NCBI GenBank assembly: GCA_027386095.1
Contig: DAHXUN010000003.1
Location: 1 to 64,000 of the forward strand
DNA length: 64,000 bases
Direction: 5' to 3'
DNA from: Nitrososphaerota archaeon
GTDB lineage: Archaea; Thermoproteota; Nitrososphaeria; Nitrososphaerales; UBA183
Positions 40,533-48,684 of the stretch are shown here, piece after piece (position 1 is the first letter of the stretch; every line of letters starts with the position of its first letter). A program made the position numbers and the translations under genes. The notes under the pieces are model-generated. The model was not told the origin of the DNA. It saw nothing but the letters and a program-made list of their open reading frames with translations, and searched no databases.

Positions 40533-41704
40533 CGCTTGGGCTGCCTCAACGCTTCCTTGGCTAGGAAGGCGTCGTAGTTCTCCTCCAGCTCGAGGCCCCT
40601 GACCAGCCTCTCCCTGAAACCCCTGTCAGCGCAAAGCAGCAGGACAAACGGCATGTCTTGGACCAGAAACCCTCTCTGGCTCGTCCCCATCCGCTTCGCC
40701 GAGAGCAAGGCCATCTCCTTCAGCTTCTTCGAGTCATTCCATATCCGGAGCTGCAGCGGCCAAGGGACCGAGTCGAGGGTGTACCGCAGCCCCCCGTCCC
40801 CTAGCGCCTTCCAGAGCTCCGACGCAAGCATTGGGTCGAGATACCTCAGGAGCCTCCAGTCCTTCCCGCGCATCATCCTCCCCATGACAACATCGGCCCT
40901 GGAGATGACTTCGAGTGCCGCCGCCTTCCGCTCTTCGTGAACCCTGGACCTCACAACGGCCGTGAACAGGTCTCGCAGCTTCTCCCTAGGCTGGCCGGGA
41001 TACGCCCTGAGGGCCCTCAGCGCAGCCCTCTCATCGACGGCGTCGAAGAACGCGTTGATCGACTCTGACGCCGTCAGCTCTTCGTCCTTCTGGCCCGCCG
41101 TCCCAGTCTGCAGGGAGTTCATCGCTGCCCTAAGATCGCCGTTCGCCGCCCTTGCTATCTTGGCCATCTCCTCGTCTCCGACCCGGATACCTTCCTTGCT
41201 CGAGACCGCCAGAATCCTCTTCAGAACCGTCCGGTCGTCTGGCCTCCTGAACTCGATCTTCGTTGCTGCGCTCCCAAGCTTCCTCACTTCGTCTGAGTCG
41301 GGGTCGTTGGCTGCCATGAGGACCGGCGCTACGCTCCTTTTGACGGCATCCTTGATGAAGTCAATCGCCCCGTAGTCAGCCCTCCCGGCGAGGCCGTCCA
41401 CCTCGTCAAGGAACACCGCTGTATGTCCCCCGAGCAGGCTGGAGCTCGCCATCGCCTCGCCGAGCTTCTTGGCTAGCTTCTCCTTCGTGCGGGCGTCGCT
41501 GGCGTTCAGCTCTACCAGCTGGAACCCCAGGCTTTCCGCCACGAGGTGGACGCTCGTGGTCTTCCCCGTCCCGGGGGAGCCGACCAGCAGCGCTGCCCTC
41601 CCCCCGGGCTTCCACTTCTTGAACCAAATGATCAGTTTGGCCCTCGCTTCGTCATTCCCCACCATCTCGTCCAATGTCTTGGGCCTGTGTTTCTCAGACC
41701 ACAT
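40529..41704 (-). CDS. rfcL: Replication factor C large subunit
   Basis: The 391-residue protein starts MWSEKHRPKTLDEMVGNDEA, with Walker A (LLVGSPGTGKTTSV), FLDEVDG (Walker B), and RRPDDRTVLKRILAVS in the RFC-box region. With RFC-S it opens and loads PCNA at primer ends. The C-terminal domain is short and lacks an obvious PIP box. It overlaps the end of the winged-helix gene by 4 bp, convergently. The UbiA gene follows on the same strand. Confidence 0.92.
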   Translation of the reverse strand: MWSEKHRPKTLDEMVGNDEARAKLIIWFKKWKPGGRAALLVGSPGTGKTTSVHLVAESLGFQLVELNASDARTKEKLAKKLGEAMASSSLLGGHTAVFLDEVDGLAGRADYGAIDFIKDAVKRSVAPVLMAANDPDSDEVRKLGSAATKIEFRRPDDRTVLKRILAVSSKEGIRVGDEEMAKIARAANGDLRAAMNSLQTGTAGQKDEELTASESINAFFDAVDERAALRALRAYPGQPREKLRDLFTAVVRSRVHEERKAAALEVISRADVVMGRMMRGKDWRLLRYLDPMLASELWKALGDGGLRYTLDSVPWPLQLRIWNDSKKLKEMALLSAKRMGTSQRGFLVQDMPFVLLLCADRGFRERLVRGLELEENYDAFLAKEALRQPKR

Positions 41705-41705
41705 A

Positions 41706-42551
41706 TCAGAGGGCGCCCCCTATGAACACTATCAACCCGACCGTCATCCCGGCCAGGGCTATGTTCTTCACCCGCAGCGCGCTGGATGGGTCGTGCCTGT
41801 AGACTATCGCCGCCGCCAGGTATGCGAATATGGCGTCTGGGACGACGACTCCGATGGCGTAGACTTCGTTCGCCAGGCCTGTCAGGAGAGGCACCCAGCT
41901 AGCGACGACAGCGAGGAGAAAGAAGAGGGCGCCAATGCGGGATGCAGTCGCCAGCCCCCGCCTCCTAGCAAGGGAGTTCACGTCCCTCTTGGCGTCTCCT
42001 TCTACGTCGGCCATGGCCTTCACCACTTCCCTCCCCACCCCTGAGAAGAAGGCTGTGAGCGCCATCATGAGAAGCAGAGAGCCTAACAGCGACCCGCGCG
42101 CCACCGCTCCGCCGTAGATGAACGGGATGGCCAGGGAAGAGGCCACGATGAGGTTGCCCCACAGGCCTGCCTTCTTCCCTCGGCTGTTGTACAACCATGA
42201 TAAGAAAGCGTAAGCGGCTGCTACGACCAAGGCAAGGAGGTCGAGCGACAGGGCGGCGCAGGCCAGTCCTGCGACGAGGGTGGCAGTGGAAATCGCGTTC
42301 GCCTCTTGCATCGAGACGCTCCCGCTCGGTAATGGTCTGTCGGGCCTGTTGACCCTATCGACGTCTACGTCGTAGACGTCGTTGACCACCATGGAGTAGG
42401 CGCATATGAAGAAACCAGTCAAGAACCCGAGGGCAAGCTGAGCTGGCAGGACCGACGGCGGCTTAGACACGAAAGCGCCGACTATCACCGCGAAGCCTAT
42501 CATGACACAGTTTACCGGCCTGATGAGCTTGATAGCCCCCCGGGGGTTCAT
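41706..42551 (-). CDS. UbiA-type geranylgeranylglyceryl phosphate synthase (DGGGPS)
   Basis: The 281-residue membrane enzyme (ATG at 42551, NPRGAIKLIRPVNC) has the prenyltransferase motif NDVYDVDVDRVNRPDRPLPS and the second aspartate motif ADVEGDAKRDVNSLARRRG, with about eight membrane helices. It adds the second geranylgeranyl chain to glyceryl phosphate, an early step of archaeal lipid synthesis, ahead of the tetraether synthase at 24561. Start choice 42551 avoids overlap with the upstream endonuclease gene. The N-terminal 19 residues of a longer frame are excluded. Confidence 0.85.
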   Translation of the reverse strand: MNPRGAIKLIRPVNCVMIGFAVIVGAFVSKPPSVLPAQLALGFLTGFFICAYSMVVNDVYDVDVDRVNRPDRPLPSGSVSMQEANAISTATLVAGLACAALSLDLLALVVAAAYAFLSWLYNSRGKKAGLWGNLIVASSLAIPFIYGGAVARGSLLGSLLLMMALTAFFSGVGREVVKAMADVEGDAKRDVNSLARRRGLATASRIGALFFLLAVVASWVPLLTGLANEVYAIGVVVPDAIFAYLAAAIVYRHDPSSALRVKNIALAGMTVGLIVFIGGAL

Positions 42552-42555
42552 CGCG

Positions 42556-43101
42556 TCAGAACCTGGCCTTGCTGACCTTGTAGTAGATGACCTCACCGCG
42601 CCTTTCAATCACAGCTATGATCGCCTCCTTCCCCATCTTCGCCATCTCTTTCACCGACTTCTGGAGCTCCGACATACCCTTCTCGATACCCTCGTCCAGG
42701 GCGAACACCACGTATTTCGCGGGTTTCTTGGGGTAGTCTCCGCGTTCGTAGACCCGGAGGTCTGTCCCGAACCCGAAGCCGTCCCTCACCACGTATCCTC
42801 TGCTCCTCAGGTCCCGGTAAATTATGAACTTCGTCCAGGAGTCGCCAGCCCTGCCTTGGGCGAGCTCAGCGAGCCTGTCGAAACTCACCTTCTTCCCAGA
42901 CTCGGTCACCTCCAGCTTCCCGGCGTATAGCAGGTAGAGCGCTTCGTAGTCGCGCAGGGCCAGACGGCTCCCCTCCCGCGTGCCGTACCCGGACTCCTCG
43001 AGCTCCCCGAATCGCTCCCTGTCGGTGACATTCACCGTCCCATCTTCAAGGAGGGCGTTGTACGGCCTGACCTCTTCCCCCGCGGCTCCAGCTTCCTGCA
43101 T
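42556..43101 (-). CDS. endA: tRNA-splicing endonuclease subunit-like protein
   Basis: The 181-residue protein has the EndA C-terminal fold: SWTKFIIYRDLRSRGYVVRD, FGFGTDLRVYERGDYPKKPA, YVVFALDEG and VIERRGEVIYYKVSK. The expected tyrosine is in the TDLRVYERG strand. The catalytic histidine (normally H-S-x-Y-L-V) is replaced by PAKYVV and the lysine is ambiguous. It therefore looks like a structural or atypical subunit of the (alpha-beta)2 type, which can accept non-canonical introns. The second subunit is not in the window. Confidence 0.7.
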   Translation of the reverse strand: MQEAGAAGEEVRPYNALLEDGTVNVTDRERFGELEESGYGTREGSRLALRDYEALYLLYAGKLEVTESGKKVSFDRLAELAQGRAGDSWTKFIIYRDLRSRGYVVRDGFGFGTDLRVYERGDYPKKPAKYVVFALDEGIEKGMSELQKSVKEMAKMGKEAIIAVIERRGEVIYYKVSKARF

Positions 43102-43217
43102 CCGGTGCCGGACGCTCCGCCGACTCTATTTGAAGATGATTGGACAACGCCTCCGGAAACCCTTTAGTGGGCTCCGGTGTGTTCGCCTGTGTGGCTGGCT
43201 TCTTTTCGCTCCGAACA

Positions 43218-44231
43218 GTGACGTGGGAGGACGGGCGCGTGAGGATGATTGACCAGACCGTCCTCCCCAACAGGCTTTCCTACGTGGTCTATACCACACC
43301 GGAGCAGGTGGCCGACGCCATCAGGACGATGGTGATTCGCGGCGCACCGGCGATCGGGGTAGCCGCAGCGATGGGGGTCGCGCTCGCCGCACGCAGGTCA
43401 AAGGCTGCGGATGTCCCCGGCTTGGTCCGTGACCTCGAGGCGAGTGCTACGATGCTTCGCTCTACCAGGCCGACGGCGGTGAACCTCTTCTGGGGAGTCG
43501 ACAGGGTCATGGCGAAGGCTAGGTCTTCGCCGTCGGTGAAGCGCGCGAAGGAGGAGCTCGAGTCAGAGGTGAAGCGGATGGAGAATGAGGACGTGGAGGT
43601 AAACAGGAGGCTCGGAAGGGTAGGGGCTGGCCTCATAAGGGACGGGGACACGGTACTCACCCAGTGCAACGCCGGGTCGCTGGCCACTGTCGGCTACGGG
43701 ACCGCCTTGGGGGTGGTCAGGGCAGCCGTGGAACAGGGGAAGCTCGTCAAGGTCCTGGTCCCAGAGACCAGGCCCGCCCTTCAGGGGGCGCGGCTGACCG
43801 CCTTCGAACTGGCACACGATGGGATACCATGCACCCTGATCTCCGACACCGCCGTCGGTTACATGATGAGCCTGGGGAGGGTCGACAGGGTCGTGGTGGG
43901 GGCAGACAGGATAACCAGAGACGGATACGTCTTCAACAAAATTGGGACCTACCAGGAAGCAGTCCTGGCACGGAGGCACGGGATACCGTTTCATCCCGCT
44001 GCCCCTCGGTCGACCTTCGACCTGGCGCGGACCCACGACCAGGTGACAATCGAAGAGAGGGGGGCTGACGAGGTGGTACAAATCAGAGGCAAGAGGATAG
44101 CCCCCAAAGGGGTCCCGGTATCGAATCCTGCCTTCGACATGACACCACCGGACCTGGTCACTTCGATGATTACTGAGAGAGGGCTCCTGTCTCCGCCGTT
44201 CGAAGAGACCATCGCCGCTTCCATGGCTTAA
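43218..44231 (+). CDS. mtnA: S-methyl-5-thioribose-1-phosphate isomerase (MtnA/aIF2B-like)
   Basis: The 337-residue protein has MIDQTVLPNRLSYVVYTT, MVIRGAPAIGVAAAMGVALA, TRPTAVNLFWGVDRVM, VLTQCNAGSLATVGYGTALG (catalytic cysteine in TQCNAG), VPETRPALQGARLTAFEL, DRVVVGADRITRDGYVFNK (active aspartate) and PVSNPAFDMTPP. It isomerises methylthioribose-1-phosphate in methionine salvage, though close homologues act on ribose-1,5-bisphosphate. GTG at 43218 (VTWEDG) fits the family start. An upstream ATG adds unlikely sequence. Confidence 0.88.
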   Translation: MTWEDGRVRMIDQTVLPNRLSYVVYTTPEQVADAIRTMVIRGAPAIGVAAAMGVALAARRSKAADVPGLVRDLEASATMLRSTRPTAVNLFWGVDRVMAKARSSPSVKRAKEELESEVKRMENEDVEVNRRLGRVGAGLIRDGDTVLTQCNAGSLATVGYGTALGVVRAAVEQGKLVKVLVPETRPALQGARLTAFELAHDGIPCTLISDTAVGYMMSLGRVDRVVVGADRITRDGYVFNKIGTYQEAVLARRHGIPFHPAAPRSTFDLARTHDQVTIEERGADEVVQIRGKRIAPKGVPVSNPAFDMTPPDLVTSMITERGLLSPPFEETIAASMA

Positions 44232-44256
44232 TTAGCCGGCGCCAGGCCGCCCTCGT

Positions 44257-44349
44257 GGGCCCGTAGCCTAGCACGGATTAAGGCGTCAGCCTTCGGAGCT
44301 GAAGAGGCCTTAGCCTCAGAGACCATGGGTTCGAATCCCACCGGGCCCG
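44257..44349 (+). tRNA. tRNA-Arg (TCG) with intron-like insert in variable loop
   Basis: Acceptor GGGCCCG/CGGGCCC, D stem GCCT/AGGC, anticodon stem TCAGC/GCTGA with loop CTTCGGA (anticodon TCG), T stem TGGG/CCCA, discriminator G, no CCA. Between the anticodon stem and T stem are 22 nt instead of the usual 5. Removing about 17 nt (44303-44319) leaves a standard 76-nt tRNA with variable loop AGACC. The insert forms a GAGGC/GCCTC hairpin flanked by AGAG repeats, as expected for an archaeal intron at a non-canonical site. Confidence 0.85.
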
Positions 44350-44374
44350 CCTGCGCAAGGACTCCCTCCCGGAT

Positions 44375-46204
44375 TTAGGTGAGGTCAGACTTCGAAAGGA
44401 GGTTCATCGCCCTCTCATACGCCCTCATGATGTCAGTCCGCGTGACGATCCCGACCAGCCTGCTGGAATCCATGGAGACAACCGGGAGGCGACCGATCCC
44501 GTTATTGGTCATGGTCTCGAGCGCTGTGAGCATGGTGTCGTCGACGTGCGCGACGAGGACGTTCTGGGTCATCACCTCCTTGAGCGGAGTCGCATCCATC
44601 CTTTCGCGCGGAATCCTCATCAGGTCGCTCACAGTCGCGATGCCCACCAGTTTCTCCCCGTCGACGATGGGGATCCCCCTGTATCCCTTCTCGACTACCA
44701 CCTGATAGGCTGCGCCGACAGAGTCGCTGGAGGAGAGCGTGACTACCGCGTTGTTCATGGCGTCTGAGACGAAAATCTTTGTGAGCAACGGGACGTTGTA
44801 CTCACCCCTGTGAGCGGGGGAGTCGGAGCGTTTGGAGACCTGGCTCCTGTAGATGGTGTACCTGGGGGTTGTCACGAAGTACGCCGCAACCACTGCCACC
44901 ATAGAAGGGGCCAGGAGGTTGAGAGACCCCGTCATTTCGCTCACCATGAGCATCACAGCGATTGGGACGCGCCCTACACCGCCGAACAGAGCCATCATTC
45001 CGACCACCACCAGAGGGGCCGAGTCGGGGATCCACCCTGGGAGGAACGCGTTGACCACCAGCCAGAAAGCGGCCCCTACGAAGCCCCCTATGACAAGCGA
45101 GGGGGCGAACACTCCGGCGCTCCCACCTGAGCCTACGGTGAACGCCGTAGCCACGATCTTCAGGAAGACGACCGCTACCAAGAACACGAAGAGCGGGAGG
45201 GCGAGGTGGGTAAAGTTCTCCTGCGCCAGTCCGCCGACCCCGTTGCCGTTGATCAGAATCTGAAGGAACCCGTATCCCAAGCCTAGAACCTGGGGGAAGA
45301 AGATCCCAATCGCCCCGGCGACCGCAGCGCCTACCATCGGCCTGAGGTACTTGGTGAAGGGCATCCTGGCGAAGAGGCCCTTCACGGAGTAGAATGTCGT
45401 GGTGTGCACCCTCCCCACGAGCCCGCAAATGATCCCTAGTGCGGCATAGATGAGCAGGTTCCTGGGTTCGGTGAAAGCGTAGGTGAGCCCGTTCCCGAAG
45501 ATCGGGGTGAACCCGGTGTACGACGCGAAGATGATGTACCCTATGGGGGATGCGATGAACGACGGGATCAGGGCCTCGACCTCGAAGTCCCCGCCGCTGT
45601 AGAGTATCTCACCGGACAGGATGGCCCCGCCGAAGGGGGACTTGAAGATGGACCCGATCCCGGCCCCGATTCCAACCGCTACGGCGATGCGCCTGTCCTT
45701 CACAGGCAGCTTCAGGATGTCCCCGATGAAGGAGCCGAACCCCGCAGCGATCTGGGCTGTCGGCCCTTCCCTTCCTCCGCTCCCTCCGGAGCCTATCGTG
45801 AAGGCCGACGCCAGCGCCTTGATCAGAGGGATTCTCCGGCGAATTTCCCCGTCGTGCCGATGGAACGCCGCTATCGCCTCGTCCGTCCCATGCCCTTCGG
45901 CTTCGGGGGCGAAGCGGTAGACCAGAAACCCCGCGACGAGCCCTCCTATTATGGTCGCCAACGGTATGAGCAGGTAGTCCGGATGGACTGATATCGGGGC
46001 TGCTCCCTCTCCAGCGGGGTTGGGGGGGTAGAACCCTGTTATTCCGCCAAGCAGGTAGTTGCTCACTGCTTGGATGGCCACGTAGAATCCGACCGCGCCG
46101 GCCCCTGCGACGACTCCTATCATGAGGCCGACCACAACCCACTTCGCGAGATACCCTTGCTGGATGACGCGGTTGACCCGCGCTATCAATGGCGAACCGC
46201 TCAA
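44375..46204 (-). CDS. ClC chloride channel/antiporter with two CBS domains
   Basis: The 609-residue protein has an N-terminal ClC membrane domain and a C-terminal CBS pair. Channel signatures are AEGHGTDEAIAAF, FTIGSGGSGGREGPTAQIAA (gating glutamate in GREGP) and FTVGSGGSAGVFAPSLVIGG. CBS1 contains AVVTLSSSDSVGAAYQVVVE, CBS2 contains VLVAHVDDTMLTALETMTN, ending VTRTDIMRAYE. CBS domains in such proteins bind adenine nucleotides and adjust gating. Substrate may be chloride or another anion. Confidence 0.9.
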   Translation of the reverse strand: MSGSPLIARVNRVIQQGYLAKWVVVGLMIGVVAGAGAVGFYVAIQAVSNYLLGGITGFYPPNPAGEGAAPISVHPDYLLIPLATIIGGLVAGFLVYRFAPEAEGHGTDEAIAAFHRHDGEIRRRIPLIKALASAFTIGSGGSGGREGPTAQIAAGFGSFIGDILKLPVKDRRIAVAVGIGAGIGSIFKSPFGGAILSGEILYSGGDFEVEALIPSFIASPIGYIIFASYTGFTPIFGNGLTYAFTEPRNLLIYAALGIICGLVGRVHTTTFYSVKGLFARMPFTKYLRPMVGAAVAGAIGIFFPQVLGLGYGFLQILINGNGVGGLAQENFTHLALPLFVFLVAVVFLKIVATAFTVGSGGSAGVFAPSLVIGGFVGAAFWLVVNAFLPGWIPDSAPLVVVGMMALFGGVGRVPIAVMLMVSEMTGSLNLLAPSMVAVVAAYFVTTPRYTIYRSQVSKRSDSPAHRGEYNVPLLTKIFVSDAMNNAVVTLSSSDSVGAAYQVVVEKGYRGIPIVDGEKLVGIATVSDLMRIPRERMDATPLKEVMTQNVLVAHVDDTMLTALETMTNNGIGRLPVVSMDSSRLVGIVTRTDIMRAYERAMNLLSKSDLT

Positions 46205-46300
46205 AATATCAGAAGTGTGCTGCTGCTGGAGACCTCAAAAAGCTTCATGTGTACCGCGCGACCTTTCCGCGGCGGGGCAAAGCCCGGGATTCTGGCGGGT

Positions 46301-46945
46301 CTATTCCTCTTGAAGAGAGACGCCCAGGGCGTTCGACATTATCCTGCGCTCTGCGCTCCTCAGAATCTCGCTGAGCGTCGAGGGCTTCACGCCCACCACT
46401 TCGCTCAGACCGGTGAGACTGATTTTCCTCGGGAACTCGAAGTATCCCTTGGCCACTGCCGTGGACATGATCTCCTTCTGTCTTTCTGTGAGTGTGGCCT
46501 TCCTTTCGAGCGGGGAGATGTCTTCAATCTTCGCCTCCACCCCTTCCTCCTCGAGCTTCGACAGCACCTGTCTGAAGTCGCTGGTCTTTCTGACTATGAG
46601 CTTCCACGAAGCGGGCTGGGACTCCGAGTTCAAAGGGCACTCAAGACATACTATGGCGGCGTCGTTCGATGCCCTGCATATCGCTGGCCTGGACAGCACC
46701 ACAAGGAGCGGGACAGAGTCCCCATCGATCTCCCCTTCGACCGCCTGCCTGACCCCCTCCGTCCTGCGGATTTCCGTCACGGCGGAGCGGACGTTCTTGG
46801 GGCCCCCTTTCAGTTCGAGGAGGAGCGACATCCCGGTCTTGTTGAACGGTTTGCAGTCCACGACGCTGAGTTTGACGCCGTTCGCTTTCGCTACCTCCTG
46901 GAGCATGCTCTCCGTCCTCACCTGGAGCGTAATCTGTCTCAGCAT
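46301..46945 (-). CDS. Bacterio-opsin activator-type HTH regulator
   Basis: The 214-residue protein has a ligand-binding-like N-terminal region and a C-terminal HTH_10 domain: LTERQKEIMSTAVAKGYFEF, PRKISLTGLSEVVGVKPSTL, SEILRSAERRIM. This family controls many archaeal genes (Bat, DmsR). Target is unknown. A minus-strand TATA-like box (GGTTAAATATACG, about 46969-46981) lies 24-36 bp upstream of the ATG. It follows the channel gene region on the same strand and has its own promoter. Confidence 0.8.
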   Translation of the reverse strand: MLRQITLQVRTESMLQEVAKANGVKLSVVDCKPFNKTGMSLLLELKGGPKNVRSAVTEIRRTEGVRQAVEGEIDGDSVPLLVVLSRPAICRASNDAAIVCLECPLNSESQPASWKLIVRKTSDFRQVLSKLEEEGVEAKIEDISPLERKATLTERQKEIMSTAVAKGYFEFPRKISLTGLSEVVGVKPSTLSEILRSAERRIMSNALGVSLQEE

Positions 46946-47071
46946 CGCTTAACAGGTTAGGGTATCGAACGTATATTTAACCGGGAAAGACGATTTCCAG
47001 AAGTGGAAATCACCCTATTGAATCGTTCCCCTAACGCATTAGGAACGAGCTCTTCGAGTTTAGGACCTTGT

Positions 47072-47099
47072 CCCGGCTCCCAGGCTCACCGCAGCCGGG
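47072..47099. terminator. GC-rich hairpin between two minus-strand genes
   Basis: CCCGGCT (47072-47078) and AGCCGGG (47093-47099) form a 7-bp stem with a 14-nt loop, downstream of the methyltransferase stop. No T tract follows on the minus strand, so it may be a structured 3' end rather than a true terminator. Confidence 0.4.
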
Positions 47100-47119
47100 C
47101 AAGCGGGACATCCCCCTGG

Positions 47120-47647
47120 TCAACCCTCTGACCGCTTGACCGCTTCGTATACGGACAGCACTTCGAAGAACAGCCTACGCGAGGCGAGCAGCCGGAGCGT
47201 GAAGCCCGCTTCCTCGCACGCCCCCCTCAGCTCCTCCACGTCCGTTCCATCATTGACGAGGAAGACCACCTTCCCGCTCCTGTTCACCGTGCGGAATGCT
47301 TCCGACAGAAAGGCCTTCGGGACTTCCAACGGTCTTCCTCCCTCGACCGCGACGTCTCCGGTCTCGTCCCCCTCCAGGTAGGGGGGGTTGAAAGCAACCA
47401 AGTCGAAGCATGAGCTGCGAAGGCACGCCGCCCCGTCCGCCAAGACGAAGTTGGTGTCCCGCCTCCAGTCTGTCATGGAAGGTCTGACCAGGTCCGTTCC
47501 TACCACGGTCCTGAACCTCTTCGCCAGTTCGAGGAGGTTCCCACCATTCCCCGCACCAATCTCCAGGCAGCTATCGCCTGAGTATGCGGTCAACGCCCCC
47601 CTGAGGAGCGCAGAGTCTTCTGAAGCGAGGTACGGCTCCCCGCTCAT
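47120..47647 (-). CDS. PrmC/HemK-like (MTQ2-type) methyltransferase
   Basis: The 175-residue protein has SCLEIGAGNGGNLLELAKRF (motif I), FVLADGAACLRSSCFDLVAF, and the NPPY motif (VAFNPPYLEGDE) of N5-glutamine methyltransferases. Archaeal members methylate the release factor aRF1, with a TRMT112-type partner in related systems. It overlaps the small gene upstream by 4 bp (ATGA). Confidence 0.85.
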   Translation of the reverse strand: MSGEPYLASEDSALLRGALTAYSGDSCLEIGAGNGGNLLELAKRFRTVVGTDLVRPSMTDWRRDTNFVLADGAACLRSSCFDLVAFNPPYLEGDETGDVAVEGGRPLEVPKAFLSEAFRTVNRSGKVVFLVNDGTDVEELRGACEEAGFTLRLLASRRLFFEVLSVYEAVKRSEG

Positions 47648-47907
47648 TCGGTCAGGTCGTCTTCCTTCAGGGACTTGTACTCTGCGGGGGTGAGCACCTG
47701 GGTTATGTTCTGGGTCGTATAGTAATACGCCGGGGTCCCGTCAGGCGAGGTGGCTAGGCTGTTATCAGGGTTCTGGAGCCTGTATACTTTCACCATAGCA
47801 GGCTTTATCCCGAGCACGGTCCCGTCATCGAGAGCGTAGTAACTGAACCTCTCTTGCAGGGGCTTGAACCCGACGAGCTTCCCCTTTGGCTGAGGTGAAG
47901 GTATCAT
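47644..47907 (-). CDS. Conserved-looking small hypothetical protein
   Basis: The 87-residue protein includes KGKLVGFKPLQERFSYYALD, DDGTVLGIKPAMVKVYRLQN and YYYTTQNITQVLTPAEYKSL, a mostly beta fold followed by a charged tail. No family is recognised. It overlaps the methyltransferase by 4 bp and follows the synthase-like gene, so the three probably share a transcript. Confidence 0.6.
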   Translation of the reverse strand: MIPSPQPKGKLVGFKPLQERFSYYALDDGTVLGIKPAMVKVYRLQNPDNSLATSPDGTPAYYYTTQNITQVLTPAEYKSLKEDDLTE

Positions 47908-47929
47908 GGACTGCCTCCGTTCCGGGCTG

Positions 47930-48628
47930 TTAAAAGGGTGCCTTGGCTACCAGCTTCTGGATCCCAGAGCTGTACTGGGCCGCCTTCTTGGGCTCACAGG
48001 CTATCCATTCGGGGACGCCGAGCTCCACCGCGGCCCTCCTCAGTACAGCCTTCCTGACCCCGTCCGTCAGCTTGAGGGACGTCTGGATGGTCGCTGCATA
48101 TCCGACGAGCTGTTCGAAGGGGAGCCTCGGCTCGACCCACCTGGAACAGGCTCTCATGTCTCTGACCCTCCCCCTGCTGAAGTATCCCTCCAAGTCGGCC
48201 TCCATCATGGCGGTGGCCGCGTCCGCCCCCTCTTTGGCCATAACGGCAGAGTATTTCGCATAACCGCCGAACAGTTCGTCTGCAAGCTGGCCCAGGAGAA
48301 TGACCCGCGCCCCTGCCTCACTCGCGCTCCGAGAGACGACTGAGTAGAGACACCAGAGGCTCCGGTCCATCAGCGTGGTCTCGAAGGGGAGGTCTACCCC
48401 GACGAGTTCTCGCTCCACCGTTTCAGGGGTGAGCCGGGTGGTCACAAGATCCACCCCCAGGGCGTCGGCTGCCTTGCGGGCTCGTAGCGAGTCCCATGCG
48501 CCGTCTGCGTGGGCAGTGCACGCGACGAGCCGGGTCTCTGCCGCAGCACACCTCGCCACGACCGAGCTGTCTACCCCTCCGGAAAATGCGACGGCAACCT
48601 TCTCCTCGCCGGCGACTGACCTTCTCAC
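47930..48628 (-). CDS. Standalone asparagine-synthase-like PP-loop protein
   Basis: The 232-residue protein has the PP-loop VAVAFSGGVDSSVVARCAAA, LGQLADELFGGYAKYSAVMA and VEPRLPFEQLVGYAATIQTS, matching the C-terminal synthase domain of asparagine synthetase. The glutaminase domain is absent. It may amidate or adenylate a substrate using an external ammonia source. The GTG at 48628 is used, but the upstream frame (GGAARELAGRIQAAVRRSVA) looks like the family's N-terminal helix and may be coding. It follows Hel308 on the same strand. Confidence 0.75.
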   Translation of the reverse strand: MRRSVAGEEKVAVAFSGGVDSSVVARCAAAETRLVACTAHADGAWDSLRARKAADALGVDLVTTRLTPETVERELVGVDLPFETTLMDRSLWCLYSVVSRSASEAGARVILLGQLADELFGGYAKYSAVMAKEGADAATAMMEADLEGYFSRGRVRDMRACSRWVEPRLPFEQLVGYAATIQTSLKLTDGVRKAVLRRAAVELGVPEWIACEPKKAAQYSSGIQKLVAKAPF

Positions 48629-48684
48629 CGCAGCCTGGATGCGCCCCGCGAGCTCGCGGGCTGCTCCTCCAATGTGGTCGGGGC

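Noticed and set aside
44802..46142. Two long minus-strand frames inside the ClC gene region
   Set aside because: Same-strand out-of-frame shadows with no membrane character or motif.
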